This document shows positions 17,766 through 31,249 of a stretch of DNA of 64,000 nt, in pieces (positions within the stretch are counted from its first letter, which is position 1; the number at the start of each line of letters is the position of its first letter). Location of the stretch: assembly GCA_030652035.1 (NCBI GenBank), contig JAUSBJ010000048.1, forward strand, positions 1-64,000, in the 5' to 3' direction. Both the position numbers and the translations under genes were made by a program. The stretch is from Sulfurimicrobium sp. GTDB taxonomy: Bacteria > Pseudomonadota > Gammaproteobacteria > Burkholderiales > Sulfuricellaceae. A model generated the notes under the pieces. That model saw only the letters and a list, made by a program, of their open reading frames with translations, did no database searches and was not told the origin of the DNA.

Positions 17766-19037
17766 TTATTCATTTGCGCGCCCTAACATCAGGCTGCCAT
17801 CTCTGGCGAGCAGGGCGCTGCCATAGGCTGCCTCTTCATGGCAAGCGATTTGCAACGGCACGCCCAGCAGGCGCGCGCGGATCGCGCTGAAAGCCGGATT
17901 GCGGGCTCCGCCTCCGGCGCTCCGGACAGATACCAGCGGCGTGGCGCCCAGCTCCTGTAACAGCCGGTAACCCTGAGCCTCGATGCGGGCGATTCCTTCC
18001 AGCAGGCCATGCAGGAAACGCGCATCATCGACTGGCCTGGGCGCGAGGCGGGGCGGGTAAACCGGGTCACTGACGGGAAAGCGTTCGCCGGGCTGGAGTA
18101 ATGGGTAATAATCCAGCCCGCTGGGCTGCTGTGGATCAATTCGCAAGCTCAGATTTTGCAGTTCGGCGTCATTGAAAAATGAGCGCAAAACTGCGCCGCC
18201 GCTGTTGGATGCGCCTCCTGTCAGCCACAACTTTCCAAAGCGATGGCTGTAGATGCCATGCCGCGCACTATCCACGCGCCTCTCGGAGAGCAGCTTCAGG
18301 ACCAGGGTGGAGCCAAGCGAACTGACGGCCTCACCCGGTTTTCCTGAGCCGGCGGCAAGAAATGCGGCAATGCTGTCGGTGGTGCCGGCACGCACCACGC
18401 AATCCCTGGGCAGGGAAAAATGGTGCGCGGTGCGGCTGCTGAGCGTACCGATCACCGAGCCGGGCTCGACGATGCGAGGCAGCAAGGCAGCAAAAGGGAG
18501 CGTCTTGATCCATGCAGGGTAATCAAGTGTTTCAGGATCACCACCCGATTTCAAGGCATTGTGGTAGTCGCTGACCCCCAGCTTGCCATGCAGGAGGAAG
18601 CCCAGCCAGTCCGCCTGGTGCATGCAGCAGGCAGCAGCGTCGAACCCCGGCTGACTGCTCAGCCACATCAGCTTCGCAAGCCCGGAAGTCGGGGTGGCGG
18701 CGACATGATCGCGTGGTGCCATTTGTGCCAGTGCTTCGGCTTCCGTTCTGGCGCGCGCATCATTGTAAAGCAGGGGAGCACTCAGCGGCTCGCCCGTGGC
18801 ATCGCACAGCAGGACCGTGGCAGAGGTACCGTTGACGGAAATGGCGCGGAGAGCATTGCGTAGCGTAAAAGGAATTTGCGAGATCAGTTCGAACAGGGCA
18901 GTCCGCCAAAGCGGACCAGACTGTTCGCCGTTGAAAGCGTAGCGCCCCTGGGCAAGCACTTCCCCGGCATCGTCAATCACCATGGCGCGAGCCCCGCTGG
19001 TGCCAAAATCGATGCCGAGAAATGCGTGATCGATCAC
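17766..19037 (-). CDS. FGGY-family carbohydrate kinase
   Basis: This 423-aa sugar kinase has the actin-like ATPase fold: FLGIDFGTSGARAMVID is the phosphate 1 motif at the N-terminus, RAGTTDSIAAFLAAGSGKPG the second domain start, and SVRSAGGGARNPAFSAIRA the FGGY-region adenosine motif. It is shorter than xylulokinase or glycerol kinase (~490-500 aa) and resembles the compact group found in cyanobacteria and plants that acts on D-ribulose; that substrate is inference. No sugar transporter or isomerase is adjacent. It is followed on the same strand after queF's stop by a 3-base gap (queF is upstream), so the pair forms one operon. Confidence 0.85.
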   Translation of the reverse strand: MIDHAFLGIDFGTSGARAMVIDDAGEVLAQGRYAFNGEQSGPLWRTALFELISQIPFTLRNALRAISVNGTSATVLLCDATGEPLSAPLLYNDARARTEAEALAQMAPRDHVAATPTSGLAKLMWLSSQPGFDAAACCMHQADWLGFLLHGKLGVSDYHNALKSGGDPETLDYPAWIKTLPFAALLPRIVEPGSVIGTLSSRTAHHFSLPRDCVVRAGTTDSIAAFLAAGSGKPGEAVSSLGSTLVLKLLSERRVDSARHGIYSHRFGKLWLTGGASNSGGAVLRSFFNDAELQNLSLRIDPQQPSGLDYYPLLQPGERFPVSDPVYPPRLAPRPVDDARFLHGLLEGIARIEAQGYRLLQELGATPLVSVRSAGGGARNPAFSAIRARLLGVPLQIACHEEAAYGSALLARDGSLMLGRANE

Positions 19038-19040
19038 GCC

Positions 19041-19460
19041 TTACCCTCGCGTATTTGAATTTGCTTCGAATGCTGTCAAATCGATACGCGGGGCGGGCTG
19101 CCAGCCGGATTTTCGGTGTTCCGCCACAACATTGGTAAAAATCCCGCCGCGTACAAAGAACTTGGCCGTCAAACGCATGAAGCGCGGGTGAGTGGCGGCT
19201 GCGAGGTCATTCAGAATAAGATTGGTCACGGCTTCGTGGAACGCGCCTTCATTGCGATAGGACCAAATGTACAGCTTAAGGCTTTTCAACTCGACGCATT
19301 TCTGGTCTGGAATGTAATCCAGAATCAGGGTGGCGAAGTCTGGCTGGCCGGTTTTAGGACACAGGCAGGTGAACTCCGGGATTTCCATATGGATGTGGTA
19401 ATCCCGCTCGGCATGGGGATTGTCGAATGTTTCCAGTTCCTTGCTGGCTTGGGTCGGCAT
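19041..19460 (-). CDS. queF: NADPH-dependent preQ0 reductase QueF
   Basis: QueF reduces 7-cyano-7-deazaguanine to preQ1 in queuosine biosynthesis. This 139-aa protein is the short, unimodular type. It shows the catalytic cysteine in [16 protein letters not shown], the substrate Glu in [21 protein letters not shown], and the late RFFVRGG-type loop as [12 protein letters not shown]. The start [12 protein letters not shown] has AGGA eight bases upstream; further upstream frame is unused. A TATAAT-like -10 lies 32 bases before the start (complement of 19492-19497), with no good -35. It shares a 232-base divergent region with the DUF1631 gene. No preQ1 riboswitch was recognised there. Confidence 0.95.
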   Translation of the reverse strand: MPTQASKELETFDNPHAERDYHIHMEIPEFTCLCPKTGQPDFATLILDYIPDQKCVELKSLKLYIWSYRNEGAFHEAVTNLILNDLAAATHPRFMRLTAKFFVRGGIFTNVVAEHRKSGWQPAPRIDLTAFEANSNTRG

Positions 19461-19692
19461 GGCTCTAACTTCCTGATATTCAAATGCGGGCATTATACCG
19501 CGTTGACCGCATGCGAGATGATTGCCAGGCATATTGCCCGGCGAGAAGTTTTTTTATTGCAAACCCGGTTGCATATGGCTTTGGCGTACAAACCTTGGTT
19601 ATCATGTAAGTTGCCTTTGGTTGCCATATTCAAGATGCGCTCCCTGCCCCGAGTCGCGTTTTGCAACTTTTGATATCTTAGGAAAATACTGG

Positions 19693-22600
19693 ATGAACGG
19701 CGACACTCAGGATGATATGCAGCAGCTCCCTTCATCAGGCAGCGAAAAGCGCGCTTTTTCTCGCAACGCAATTTTCCTGGTGGGGGAGTGCGTGATTCCG
19801 CAACAGCCAGTCCGCGCGATCGAGATTCTGGATTTCTGCCCTGGCGGGATATTCCTCTCTTTCCCGCGAGGGCAACAAACCCCTGCGGCACCGGCGCCCG
19901 TTCGTGGCCAGATCATCGAGATTCGCTGCTCAGTCCCCACTGCCAACAGCATTCAATCATTGCGGTTCCAGGGCCGTGTCGCACGGGCGGATCGCGCGGG
20001 CGCCGGTATCGCTTTTATCAATCCCAGTTTCGAAGCCCTGCGTATTCTTCATGAGTTTGCCAATAGCGCGCCACCCGAGCAGGCTTTCGTTGCGGAAATA
20101 AAGCCAGAAGACGCGAATATCCCTGGCAAAATCGATTTTAATGCCGAGTCCCTCATCAGGGAATGCTGCCAGATGGTCGAGGAACGCATCGAATCCATGG
20201 CGAAATCCTTTCTGGAAAAGGCGACTGAACACTGTTTTGCCCTCGCCGGCGAGGTTCGCGGCATTGCAGAGAAAAACACCTACTACGCCGCATTGAACAC
20301 TTTCAACAAGGATGGTGCTGCATTCACAAGCGAATTTCTAACACGGATGCAAAACCGGCTGAGGCAGACGCCCCTGCTGGCCAGCACAACAAAGAAAGGC
20401 ACACAGGCGTCAGGCGCAAGCGTTGAGTTGTCCCTGATCGACGATGATGTTTTCGATGACTGGCTGGCTTTTACAGATATGGCTCGCGCAGCGGAACTCG
20501 AACACAAGGAGGCGCTTTACGCGCTGGAACGCCGCCTCAGCACCCTCTTCGAACAGCAGGTTGACAAGGAAAACAACCCCTTCGGTCCAGGCACCATCAG
20601 TCAGATTTTTCAGGAAGCGCTGGGCACGCTCGCGTTTGACCGCAGGATCGAGTCGGATAGCTGCAAGGTATTCAAAGACGTATTGTGCAACCAGACTGGC
20701 GATTTGTACGCCGAGCTCAACCGTTGCCTGATCGATGGGGGGATATTGCCCGTCCTGCACCCTCCAGGTAAACAACAAGCCCAGCAGGGCTATTCGGCAC
20801 GCAAGGGAGAGGCAGGACTGCATCTGGAAGCAGAGGCGCCAGCTTTGCAGCAAACCGATCCGGCGGTCGAGCCAAGCATTACAGGGTTGGCGGTGCCCCC
20901 GATGAAACCTGTTGAAGTTATTCATTCGTCCGGCAGCCCGGTGCAGCCGGCGGCGCAAGCTTCTCCACTCGCGTCCTCCATGGCACCTGTAGGCGCCCCA
21001 CCTTCGGAAGTCACCGCACCTCCTCGAGCTGATTCCCAGGCAACGGCTTCTGAGCCCATGCATCAAACGCCGCAGGATTGGTATCAAGTAATGCAGGCGC
21101 TGAATAACTTGCAGCAGAATCTTGTAGCGCCAACGGGCCGTCCGGGCGTACAACAACAGGCGCGTTACCAGGCACCATATCCGGCTGCATCCGCTGAAGG
21201 TGGTTCTTTTTCCCCTGCCTCTGCGCCTGGCCCCGACGCCACCCCGCCCACACCCACAGAGCAGCCTGCTGAGCCGCGTCATTTCACTACGGACGAGGTG
21301 TTGTCGGCTCTCTCGCGAATCAGGATGGAAGTGCCCGGCAAACAGCAGGGCGATAGCTTTCATCAGGATTTCATGCACAAACTCAATTCGGAGTTGGCGG
21401 TTGCTGCTCCGAGCGACGAATCAAAAGAAGTGCCGGTTCGTGAAAACAACATCCTGAAAATCGGCGGCAATCTTTTTGATTCGGTGCTGGCCGACAATCA
21501 GGTGGCCGAGACGGTCAAACCCTGGCTCAACCAGCTTTCGATCCCCCTGATCAAAATGGCGTTGCGCGACGATTCCCTGTTTTATGACAAGTCGCATCTT
21601 GCTCGTCAACTGATCAACCGGATCGCCGAGCTGGAATTATTCAGCGCGGACTCCAAAGTCGAAAATGCCGTCAGGAAAAAAATAGATGGTCTGCTCGAGG
21701 AAATCTCCGGGGCTGATGAGGTTACGCCGGATCTGCTGCAAAAAATGCTGAAAGAGGTCAGTCTGCTGGTGCATGTCCAGAATAAGGCTTATGAAGGGAA
21801 CATCCGTGATCTTGTAGCAAGCTGTGAAACCGAGGAACAGCGTGCAAAGCTTGAGAAGCCGGCAAGTAAAACAAGTCCGCTGGGCAAATTCCTGAGCGGG
21901 CTGCAACATCTGACCGGGGAAGAACCTCCTGCCAAGAAAGACGAAACCCTGGAGGAATACAGGAAGCGCGTACGCCGATTAAAAATCGGCAACTGGCTGA
22001 TGCTGGAGCGCGGTGATGAGCAAAAACGCATCCGGCTGGCCTGGGTGGCCAAAAATCAGGATAAATTTGTTTTCGTCAATGTCCAGGGATTGAGAGAGGA
22101 AACGCTCAATCAGGATGAACTTGCGCAGTATCTGCGCAGCGGCGAGGTCGTGGTTCTGGAGGACGGCGACGAACAGCTTGTCGACCGTGCACAGTCCACC
22201 ATGCTGCAAAAGATGCATCACCAGTTGCTGCATGAAACCACGCACGATCAACTGACTGGCCTCATCAATCGCCGTGAATTCGAAAAGCGCCTGGCGGCAA
22301 CCCTGGTCAGGGTGCATGACTCAGGCATGCCGTCGATATTGTGCTATTTCGATCTGGAGCAATTCAGCGTTGTCAACAATACTTTTGGCTACGAAGGGGG
22401 CGATCGCGCGCTGATCGAGACAACCCGGTTGCTCAAACAGGAGCTGGGCGAAGATGGCTTGCTGGCGCGTATCGGTGGCGACGAATTTGCCATGTTGATC
22501 GAGAATTGCAGCCTTGATGACGCATTGAGAATGGCTTCCCGCCTGACGGGTGCCTTTAGAGCCTACCGTTTTACTTCCGAGGATAAAAGCCTATCCCTCT

Positions 22601-23517
22601 CCTTCAGTGCCGGCCTGGTGGAGATCGGCCCCGAGAGCGAAAGCATCGAAGCGCTGATGCAGGCAGCCGAAGCAAGTTGCCGCATTGCACGCTCCAAAGG
22701 AAGCAATTACGTGCAGGTATACCGACCTGACGAAGCCAATCTGGCACGCCATATCAATTCCGTCAAATGGGTGAGCCGGATAGACGAAGCACTGGACAAA
22801 AGCACCTTTGAATTGCGCTGCCAACCGATTGTTTGTATCAGTGGACACAACGTGGCAGTGCATCATTCGGAGGTCTTGCTGCGCGTGCCGGATGACGATG
22901 GGAAGCTGATCTCTCCAGCAGATTTGATCATGGCGGCTGAACATTTTCGGCGTATGTCCGGCGTTGATCGCTGGGTAATCGAGCACGCCTTTCGCTGGAT
23001 GGCTGAGCGTCGCGACAGGCTGGATCAGTTGGGTGGACTGGCGATCAACTTGTCCGGCGCCTCCCTCAATGAGGAAGGTTTGATCGATTTTGTCATCAGC
23101 CAGGCTGAAACGCACAAAATTCCGATGAGCAAGGTCTGTTTCGAAATCACTGAAACGATCGGAGTCTCTCACCTGTCGAGCGCTTCTGAATTTATCAATG
23201 AATTGAAGAAGCAGAGCGGTTGCTCCTTCTCGCTAGATGACTTCGGGAGTGGGCAATCCTCCTACGCTTACCTGAAAAATCTGCCTGTGGATTTTCTCAA
23301 GATCGACGGTGTCTTTGTCGACAAGATGGACCAGAATCCCTATGATTTCGCCGTTGTAAAATCCATTACCGAAATCGGCCACTTCATGGGCAAGAAAATC
23401 ATAGCCGAGCGCGTTGAAAGCGAGGCTGTGCTGAAAATGCTGCGCCAGATCGGCGTCGATTACGCCCAAGGCTACTATCTGGGGAAACCCAGAAACATGA
23501 AGACGCTGGGAAGCTAG
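19693..23517 (+). CDS. PilZ-DUF1631-GGDEF-EAL c-di-GMP protein
   Basis: This 1274-aa protein starts at MNGDTQDDMQQLP with AGGA upstream. Residues ~18-125 are PilZ-like (RAFSRNAIFLVGE, then DFCPGGIFLSF). The next ~700 residues are DUF1631 (VEERIESMAKSFLEKATEHC, NPFGPGTISQIF) with a Pro/Ala/Gln-rich linker around 410-590. The GGDEF domain has an intact ARIGGDEF near 925-931 but no RxxD I-site. The EAL domain is near 1030-1270 with EVLLR in place of EALLR, and keeps INLSG, FEITET, DDFGSG, FLKIDG and AERVE, so phosphodiesterase activity is possible. Receptor and enzyme in one chain suggest feedback control. It is followed by a terminator and smc. Confidence 0.88.
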   Translation: MNGDTQDDMQQLPSSGSEKRAFSRNAIFLVGECVIPQQPVRAIEILDFCPGGIFLSFPRGQQTPAAPAPVRGQIIEIRCSVPTANSIQSLRFQGRVARADRAGAGIAFINPSFEALRILHEFANSAPPEQAFVAEIKPEDANIPGKIDFNAESLIRECCQMVEERIESMAKSFLEKATEHCFALAGEVRGIAEKNTYYAALNTFNKDGAAFTSEFLTRMQNRLRQTPLLASTTKKGTQASGASVELSLIDDDVFDDWLAFTDMARAAELEHKEALYALERRLSTLFEQQVDKENNPFGPGTISQIFQEALGTLAFDRRIESDSCKVFKDVLCNQTGDLYAELNRCLIDGGILPVLHPPGKQQAQQGYSARKGEAGLHLEAEAPALQQTDPAVEPSITGLAVPPMKPVEVIHSSGSPVQPAAQASPLASSMAPVGAPPSEVTAPPRADSQATASEPMHQTPQDWYQVMQALNNLQQNLVAPTGRPGVQQQARYQAPYPAASAEGGSFSPASAPGPDATPPTPTEQPAEPRHFTTDEVLSALSRIRMEVPGKQQGDSFHQDFMHKLNSELAVAAPSDESKEVPVRENNILKIGGNLFDSVLADNQVAETVKPWLNQLSIPLIKMALRDDSLFYDKSHLARQLINRIAELELFSADSKVENAVRKKIDGLLEEISGADEVTPDLLQKMLKEVSLLVHVQNKAYEGNIRDLVASCETEEQRAKLEKPASKTSPLGKFLSGLQHLTGEEPPAKKDETLEEYRKRVRRLKIGNWLMLERGDEQKRIRLAWVAKNQDKFVFVNVQGLREETLNQDELAQYLRSGEVVVLEDGDEQLVDRAQSTMLQKMHHQLLHETTHDQLTGLINRREFEKRLAATLVRVHDSGMPSILCYFDLEQFSVVNNTFGYEGGDRALIETTRLLKQELGEDGLLARIGGDEFAMLIENCSLDDALRMASRLTGAFRAYRFTSEDKSLSLSFSAGLVEIGPESESIEALMQAAEASCRIARSKGSNYVQVYRPDEANLARHINSVKWVSRIDEALDKSTFELRCQPIVCISGHNVAVHHSEVLLRVPDDDGKLISPADLIMAAEHFRRMSGVDRWVIEHAFRWMAERRDRLDQLGGLAINLSGASLNEEGLIDFVISQAETHKIPMSKVCFEITETIGVSHLSSASEFINELKKQSGCSFSLDDFGSGQSSYAYLKNLPVDFLKIDGVFVDKMDQNPYDFAVVKSITEIGHFMGKKIIAERVESEAVLKMLRQIGVDYAQGYYLGKPRNMKTLGS

Positions 23518-23531
23518 TTTCCCGGCTTTTT
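23505..23531 (+). terminator. rho-independent terminator overlapping a stop codon
   Basis: GCTGGGAA (23505-23512) pairs with TTCCCGGC (23519-23526) with one G-T wobble and a 6-base loop that contains the TAG stop of the DUF1631 gene; a T-run follows at 23527-23531. It separates that gene from smc, which starts 38 bases later. Confidence 0.6.
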
Positions 23532-23568
23532 ATTTGTTTCACTCATTTAAAACTGTCGTTTAGAATTC

Positions 23569-26500
23569 TTGCGCCTCACCCATATCAAACTTGCCGGTTT
23601 CAAGACATTCGTCGACCCCACCACCATCCCGGTTTCGGGGCAGCGTGTGGGTGTAGTCGGCCCCAATGGCTGCGGCAAATCGAACGTGATCGATGCGGTA
23701 CGCTGGGTGATGGGAGAATCCCGCGCCTCGGCATTACGTGGCGAATCCATGCAGGACGTCATTTTCAATGGTGCGGTCGCGCGCAAGGCGGTTTCCCGCG
23801 CCAGCGTGGAGCTCAAATTCGACAACAGTCTGGGCAGGGCGGCAGGGCAATGGTCGCAATATGCCGAGATCAGCGTCAAGCGGGTTTTGTACCGCAATGG
23901 CGAATCACAATATTTCATCAACAACCTGCATGTGCGTCGCCGCGATGTCACCGACATGTTTCTCGGCACCGGCCTGGGACCTCGCGCCTACGCCATCATC
24001 GAGCAAGGAATGATCTCGCGCATCATCGAGGCGCGACCGGAGGATCTGCGGGTTTTCCTTGAAGAGGCAGCGGGAATTTCCAAGTACAAGGAACGGCGAC
24101 GGGAAACCGAGTTGCGACTGAAGGACACGCGCGACAATCTTGCCCGGATAGAGGACGTACGCCAGGAACTGGACAAGCAGTTGCAGCGCCTGGAAGCGCA
24201 GGCCCTGGTGGCGCAGCAATATCACCGTCTCCAGTCCGAACTCCAGACCACCCAGCACCTGCTGTGGCTGGTGAAGAAACAGGAAGCCTTGCTCACGCGG
24301 GAGCGCGCCCGGCAGCAGGTAGAAAAACTGCTCAACGAACTGGAGGCGGAAAGCGCCGCGCTGCGCCATGCAGAAAATCAGCTTGAAACCGCCCGCGCAG
24401 GCCACTTCGCCGCTGGCGATGCGCTGCATGCCGCACAGGGCGAGCTTTACGCCGCGAACGCCGAGGTGGCGAAGCTGGAACAGGCCTTGCAGCACCAGCG
24501 CGAAACCCAGCATCGTCTCTTGAATCAGCTCGAAGCCTGGCGCAATCAGGAAAGCCAGTTGCAGCAACAGCGGCAACTGGCCGAGGCGAGCCTGGCGCAC
24601 TGGCGCGAAGAGCAGGAAACGGCGCTGCTCCGGATGGAGGAAGTCACGCTGCTGGTCGAGGAGGCGCGGGATCAACTGCCTCAGGCAGAAGCGGAATTTC
24701 GCGATTGCCAGCACCGGTATGGCAACGTGCAGCGGGCGCTGGCCCAAGCTGAGCAGGCATTGCAGATCGAGGAAACGCACCGCAGCCATGCGATAAAAAC
24801 CGCGCAGCAACTGGAGGCGCGGCGCGAACGTTTGCACCATGAACTCTCTACCCAGCCGCAGCCCGATGAGGCGGGCCTGTCGCTCCGCCAGGACGAACTG
24901 GTTGAACTGACGGCCCGGCTTGAGCAGGCGCAATCACGCCAAGCGGCCGTGCTCGGGGAGTTGCCCTCACTGGAGCAGGCACAGCGCGAAGCGCAGCATG
25001 CCGCTCACGCGGCCCTGCAGCACGCCACCCGGGTTGAAGCGCAGTTGCACGCCTTGCAACTGGTGCAAAGCCACCTTGAACACAACCATAAGCTCAAGGC
25101 CTGGCTGGAAAAGCACAAATTGGAGTCGCTTCCGCGCTTGTGGCAAGGCGTCCGCATCGAGCCGGGCTGGGAAGCGGCACTGGAAAGCGTGCTGGGAGAG
25201 CGCCTCAAGGCCATTGCCTTGACCGGCCTGGATGATGCCAAAGCCTGGCTTGCCGATGCGCCGCCCGCGCCACTCGCGATATATGAGGCACGGCCGGAAG
25301 CCGCGCTTTCAGGAAATCCTGATCTCACCCTCCTGCGGCAATGGGTGGAAGGACCGGCAGCGCTGCTGGACGAATGGCTGCTCGGAGTCTATGCGGTTGC
25401 GTGCTGCAGCGAGGCCTGGGACATGCGTCTGCGCCTGCAGGCAGGTGAGAGCATGGTGTGCCGCGAAGGGCATGTTTTCACCCGTTCCAGCGTGAATTAT
25501 TATGCGCCACAATCCGAGTTGCACGGCGTGCTGGCAAGGCAGCGCGAGATCGAGGCGCTCCAGGCCGAGATGGAACAGGCCAAGAACGAGGGACAAACCT
25601 GCCATGCAGCTTTTATGGCAGCGGAGTCCGCCCTGAAAGCATTTCAGGCCGAACTCGCCGGCGTGCGAGGACAATGCACCGATTATCAGCAGCGCCATCA
25701 CCGTCTACATCTCGAAGTGGAGCGGTTTGCGCAGCAGCAGCAACACATCCTGCAACGCCGCCGGCAGATCGAGCGCGAGAATGGCGACATCGTGACCCAG
25801 CTGGAAATCGAGATGGAGCAGGCGCGTGAGCACGAATACAACATCGAGCAGCAGCAGGAGGAAATTTCGGCACTGCAGGAACGTTTGCAGAATGCGAGGA
25901 GTGAGCGGGGTGAACTTGAAAGTGCCATGAGCCGTCAGCGCCAGGCGCTCCAAGATGCCGAGCGCACAGTGCAGGAGGCGGCATTCCAGCAGCGCAACTG
26001 TAGCGCCAAGATCGACGAGCAGGAACGGGCCCTGACTGCCTTTGCCGGGCAACACGAGGAACTGCGTCAACGTATCAGTGAGCTGGAACAGGAAGCTGGC
26101 GGGCTGACGCTGCCAGGCCTTGACGGACAGTTGCAGCAGGCCCTGCAACTGCGCCAGGAACGGGAAAAATGCCTGGCGTTCGCGCGCGATTCCCTTGCCG
26201 GCGTCAGTCAAGCCTTGCAGGAACTGGAGCGGCAGCGTCTGGCCAGTGAGCAGAGGCTGCATCCCCTGCGCGACCGCCTCGAACAGGCCCGCCTCAAGGA
26301 GCAGGAGGCACGCCTGGCCGAAGCGCATTGGGATGAACAGCTTGCCGCTGCCGGCGCGGATCTTGACGCCTTGACGCCCTTATTGGGGAAGCGCGCCAAA
26401 ACCGCAGAGCTACAGGCACAGGTGGAGCGGCTGGCGCGTGAACTCGAGGCGCTTGGTGCGGTCAACCTCGCTGCGCTGGAAGAATTGAACAGCAGCCGCG

Positions 26501-27075
26501 AGCGCAAGCACTATCTCGATACCCAAGCCAACGACCTGTCCGAGGCGATGGACACGCTGGAGCAGGCGATCCGCCGTATCGACCGCGAAACCCGCTCACG
26601 CCTGCAGGAAACCTTCGACACCGTGAATCGCCATTTCGGCGAACTGTTCCCGGCTGTGTTTGGCGGCGGCACTGGACGCCTGGAGATGAGCGGGGAGGAG
26701 ATCCTCGACGCCGGGGTGACGCTGTTTGCCCAGCCGCCGGGCAAGAAAAATTGCTCGATCCAGCTGCTGTCCGGGGGCGAAAAAGCCCTTACCGCGCTGG
26801 CGCTGGTGTTTGCGATGTTCAAACTCAATCCGGCGCCGTTCTGCATGCTGGATGAAGTGGATGCGCCGCTGGATGACAGCAATACCGAACGCTATTGCGA
26901 ATTGGTGAAAAAAATGTCGCAGAACACGCAGTTTGTGTTTGTCAGCCATAATAAAATCACCATGGAAATGGCCGAGCAACTGGTGGGCGTCACCATGCAG
27001 GAGTCCGGTGTTTCAAGAGTGGTGACAGTGGATCTGGAAGAAGCAGTGCGCCTCAAGGACGTAGCGGCGGTATAA
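23569..27075 (+). CDS. smc: chromosome segregation ATPase SMC
   Basis: This full-length 1168-aa SMC protein condenses and segregates chromosomes with ScpA/ScpB. It starts with a TTG (MRLTHIKLAGFKTFVDPT), the right N-terminus for the family despite the weak ribosome site. The N-terminal head has Walker A GPNGCGKSNVIDAVRW; coiled coil rich in Gln/Glu/Leu runs over ~170-500 and 680-1000; the hinge lies around 510-650 (GVRIEPGWEAALESVLGERL); the C-terminal head has the signature LLSGGEKALTALAL and Walker B FCMLDEVDAPLDDSN. scpAB are not in this window. It heads the smc-zipA-ligA run common in betaproteobacteria. Confidence 0.96.
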   Translation: MRLTHIKLAGFKTFVDPTTIPVSGQRVGVVGPNGCGKSNVIDAVRWVMGESRASALRGESMQDVIFNGAVARKAVSRASVELKFDNSLGRAAGQWSQYAEISVKRVLYRNGESQYFINNLHVRRRDVTDMFLGTGLGPRAYAIIEQGMISRIIEARPEDLRVFLEEAAGISKYKERRRETELRLKDTRDNLARIEDVRQELDKQLQRLEAQALVAQQYHRLQSELQTTQHLLWLVKKQEALLTRERARQQVEKLLNELEAESAALRHAENQLETARAGHFAAGDALHAAQGELYAANAEVAKLEQALQHQRETQHRLLNQLEAWRNQESQLQQQRQLAEASLAHWREEQETALLRMEEVTLLVEEARDQLPQAEAEFRDCQHRYGNVQRALAQAEQALQIEETHRSHAIKTAQQLEARRERLHHELSTQPQPDEAGLSLRQDELVELTARLEQAQSRQAAVLGELPSLEQAQREAQHAAHAALQHATRVEAQLHALQLVQSHLEHNHKLKAWLEKHKLESLPRLWQGVRIEPGWEAALESVLGERLKAIALTGLDDAKAWLADAPPAPLAIYEARPEAALSGNPDLTLLRQWVEGPAALLDEWLLGVYAVACCSEAWDMRLRLQAGESMVCREGHVFTRSSVNYYAPQSELHGVLARQREIEALQAEMEQAKNEGQTCHAAFMAAESALKAFQAELAGVRGQCTDYQQRHHRLHLEVERFAQQQQHILQRRRQIERENGDIVTQLEIEMEQAREHEYNIEQQQEEISALQERLQNARSERGELESAMSRQRQALQDAERTVQEAAFQQRNCSAKIDEQERALTAFAGQHEELRQRISELEQEAGGLTLPGLDGQLQQALQLRQEREKCLAFARDSLAGVSQALQELERQRLASEQRLHPLRDRLEQARLKEQEARLAEAHWDEQLAAAGADLDALTPLLGKRAKTAELQAQVERLARELEALGAVNLAALEELNSSRERKHYLDTQANDLSEAMDTLEQAIRRIDRETRSRLQETFDTVNRHFGELFPAVFGGGTGRLEMSGEEILDAGVTLFAQPPGKKNCSIQLLSGGEKALTALALVFAMFKLNPAPFCMLDEVDAPLDDSNTERYCELVKKMSQNTQFVFVSHNKITMEMAEQLVGVTMQESGVSRVVTVDLEEAVRLKDVAAV

Positions 27076-27112
27076 TCCCGTTTAATAATCAGGATAATCA
27101 AAGAATCCGAAT

Positions 27113-30333
<3,221 letters not shown>

Positions 30334-30340
30334 AGTAACC

Positions 30341-31216
30341 ATGCAAACAGTGACTAAAGCCGTATTCCCCGTCGCAGGTCTGGGCACACGCTTCCTCCCC
30401 GCAACCAAAGCCAGTCCCAAGGAAATGCTGACAGTAGTGGACAAACCCCTGATCCAATATGCAGTCGAAGAGGCGATTGCCGCCGGCATCACCGATATGG
30501 TTTTCATCACTGGTCGCAACAAGCGGGCGATCGAGGACCATTTCGACAAGGCATTTGAAATGGAAGCCGAACTCGAAGCCAAGGGCAAGACCGAGATGCT
30601 GGAAATGATACGCTCGGTCATACCCAGCCATATTAACTGCATCTATATCCGTCAGGCCGAAGCGCTGGGTCTGGGGCATGCCGTGCTGTGCGCCAAGCCG
30701 GTGATCGGCAACGACCCGTTTGCCGTGATTCTGGCCGACGACTTGATTGATGCCGAGCCACCGGTGATGAAGCAGATGGTGGACAAGTTCACTTATTACC
30801 AGTGTTCCGTGCTGGGGGTGCAGAATGTGGCGCGTGAAGAAACGGGCCAGTATGGCATCGTGAATGCCCAGCCTTTGTCGGACCAGGTATTCAAGATTGA
30901 CAGCATTGTCGAGAAACCCGCGCCTGATGTGGCGCCTTCCACGCTGGGTGTGGTGGGCCGTTATATTTTAACACCGCGCATCTTCCATCACCTGGAGAAC
31001 ATCCCGACTGGTGCTGGCGGTGAAATCCAGCTCACTGACGCCATCGCCGCAATGCTCCATGAACAGCAGGTGCTTGCCTACCAGTTTGATGGCACGCGCT
31101 ATGATTGCGGCAGCAAACTGGGCTACCTCAAAGCGACAGTCGAGTATGCGCTCAAGCATCCGGAATTGAGCCGTGATTTTTCGAACTATTTATCGTCGCT
31201 GATCCAGAAAATTTAA
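30341..31216 (+). CDS. galU: UTP-glucose-1-phosphate uridylyltransferase
   Basis: GalU makes UDP-glucose from glucose 1-phosphate and UTP. This 291-aa enzyme has the nucleotide-binding [20 protein letters not shown] with the catalytic KEML lysine region, [13 protein letters not shown], and VILADDLID as metal site. The start has AGGA upstream and lies 7 bases past ligA, so it is read with the smc-zipA-ligA run. UDP-glucose feeds envelope glycans and also the sucrose-phosphate synthase encoded at 39.5-41.7 kb, a metabolic link within this window. Confidence 0.97.
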   Translation: MQTVTKAVFPVAGLGTRFLPATKASPKEMLTVVDKPLIQYAVEEAIAAGITDMVFITGRNKRAIEDHFDKAFEMEAELEAKGKTEMLEMIRSVIPSHINCIYIRQAEALGLGHAVLCAKPVIGNDPFAVILADDLIDAEPPVMKQMVDKFTYYQCSVLGVQNVAREETGQYGIVNAQPLSDQVFKIDSIVEKPAPDVAPSTLGVVGRYILTPRIFHHLENIPTGAGGEIQLTDAIAAMLHEQQVLAYQFDGTRYDCGSKLGYLKATVEYALKHPELSRDFSNYLSSLIQKI

Positions 31217-31249
31217 AGCCTCCACGGGGCTGACTGAAGGATGTGAATC

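Noticed and set aside
17477..17773. 98-codon minus-strand frame in the tPilZ-FGGY kinase gap
   Set aside because: It runs through the inverted-repeat element, has no ribosome site and has low-complexity shadow-like composition; I treat it as a by-product of the repeat.
19461..19692. PreQ1 riboswitch upstream of queF
   Set aside because: No convincing preQ1-I or -II core was found; only a -10-like TATAAT and an imperfect GCCAGGC/GCCCGGC stem are seen.
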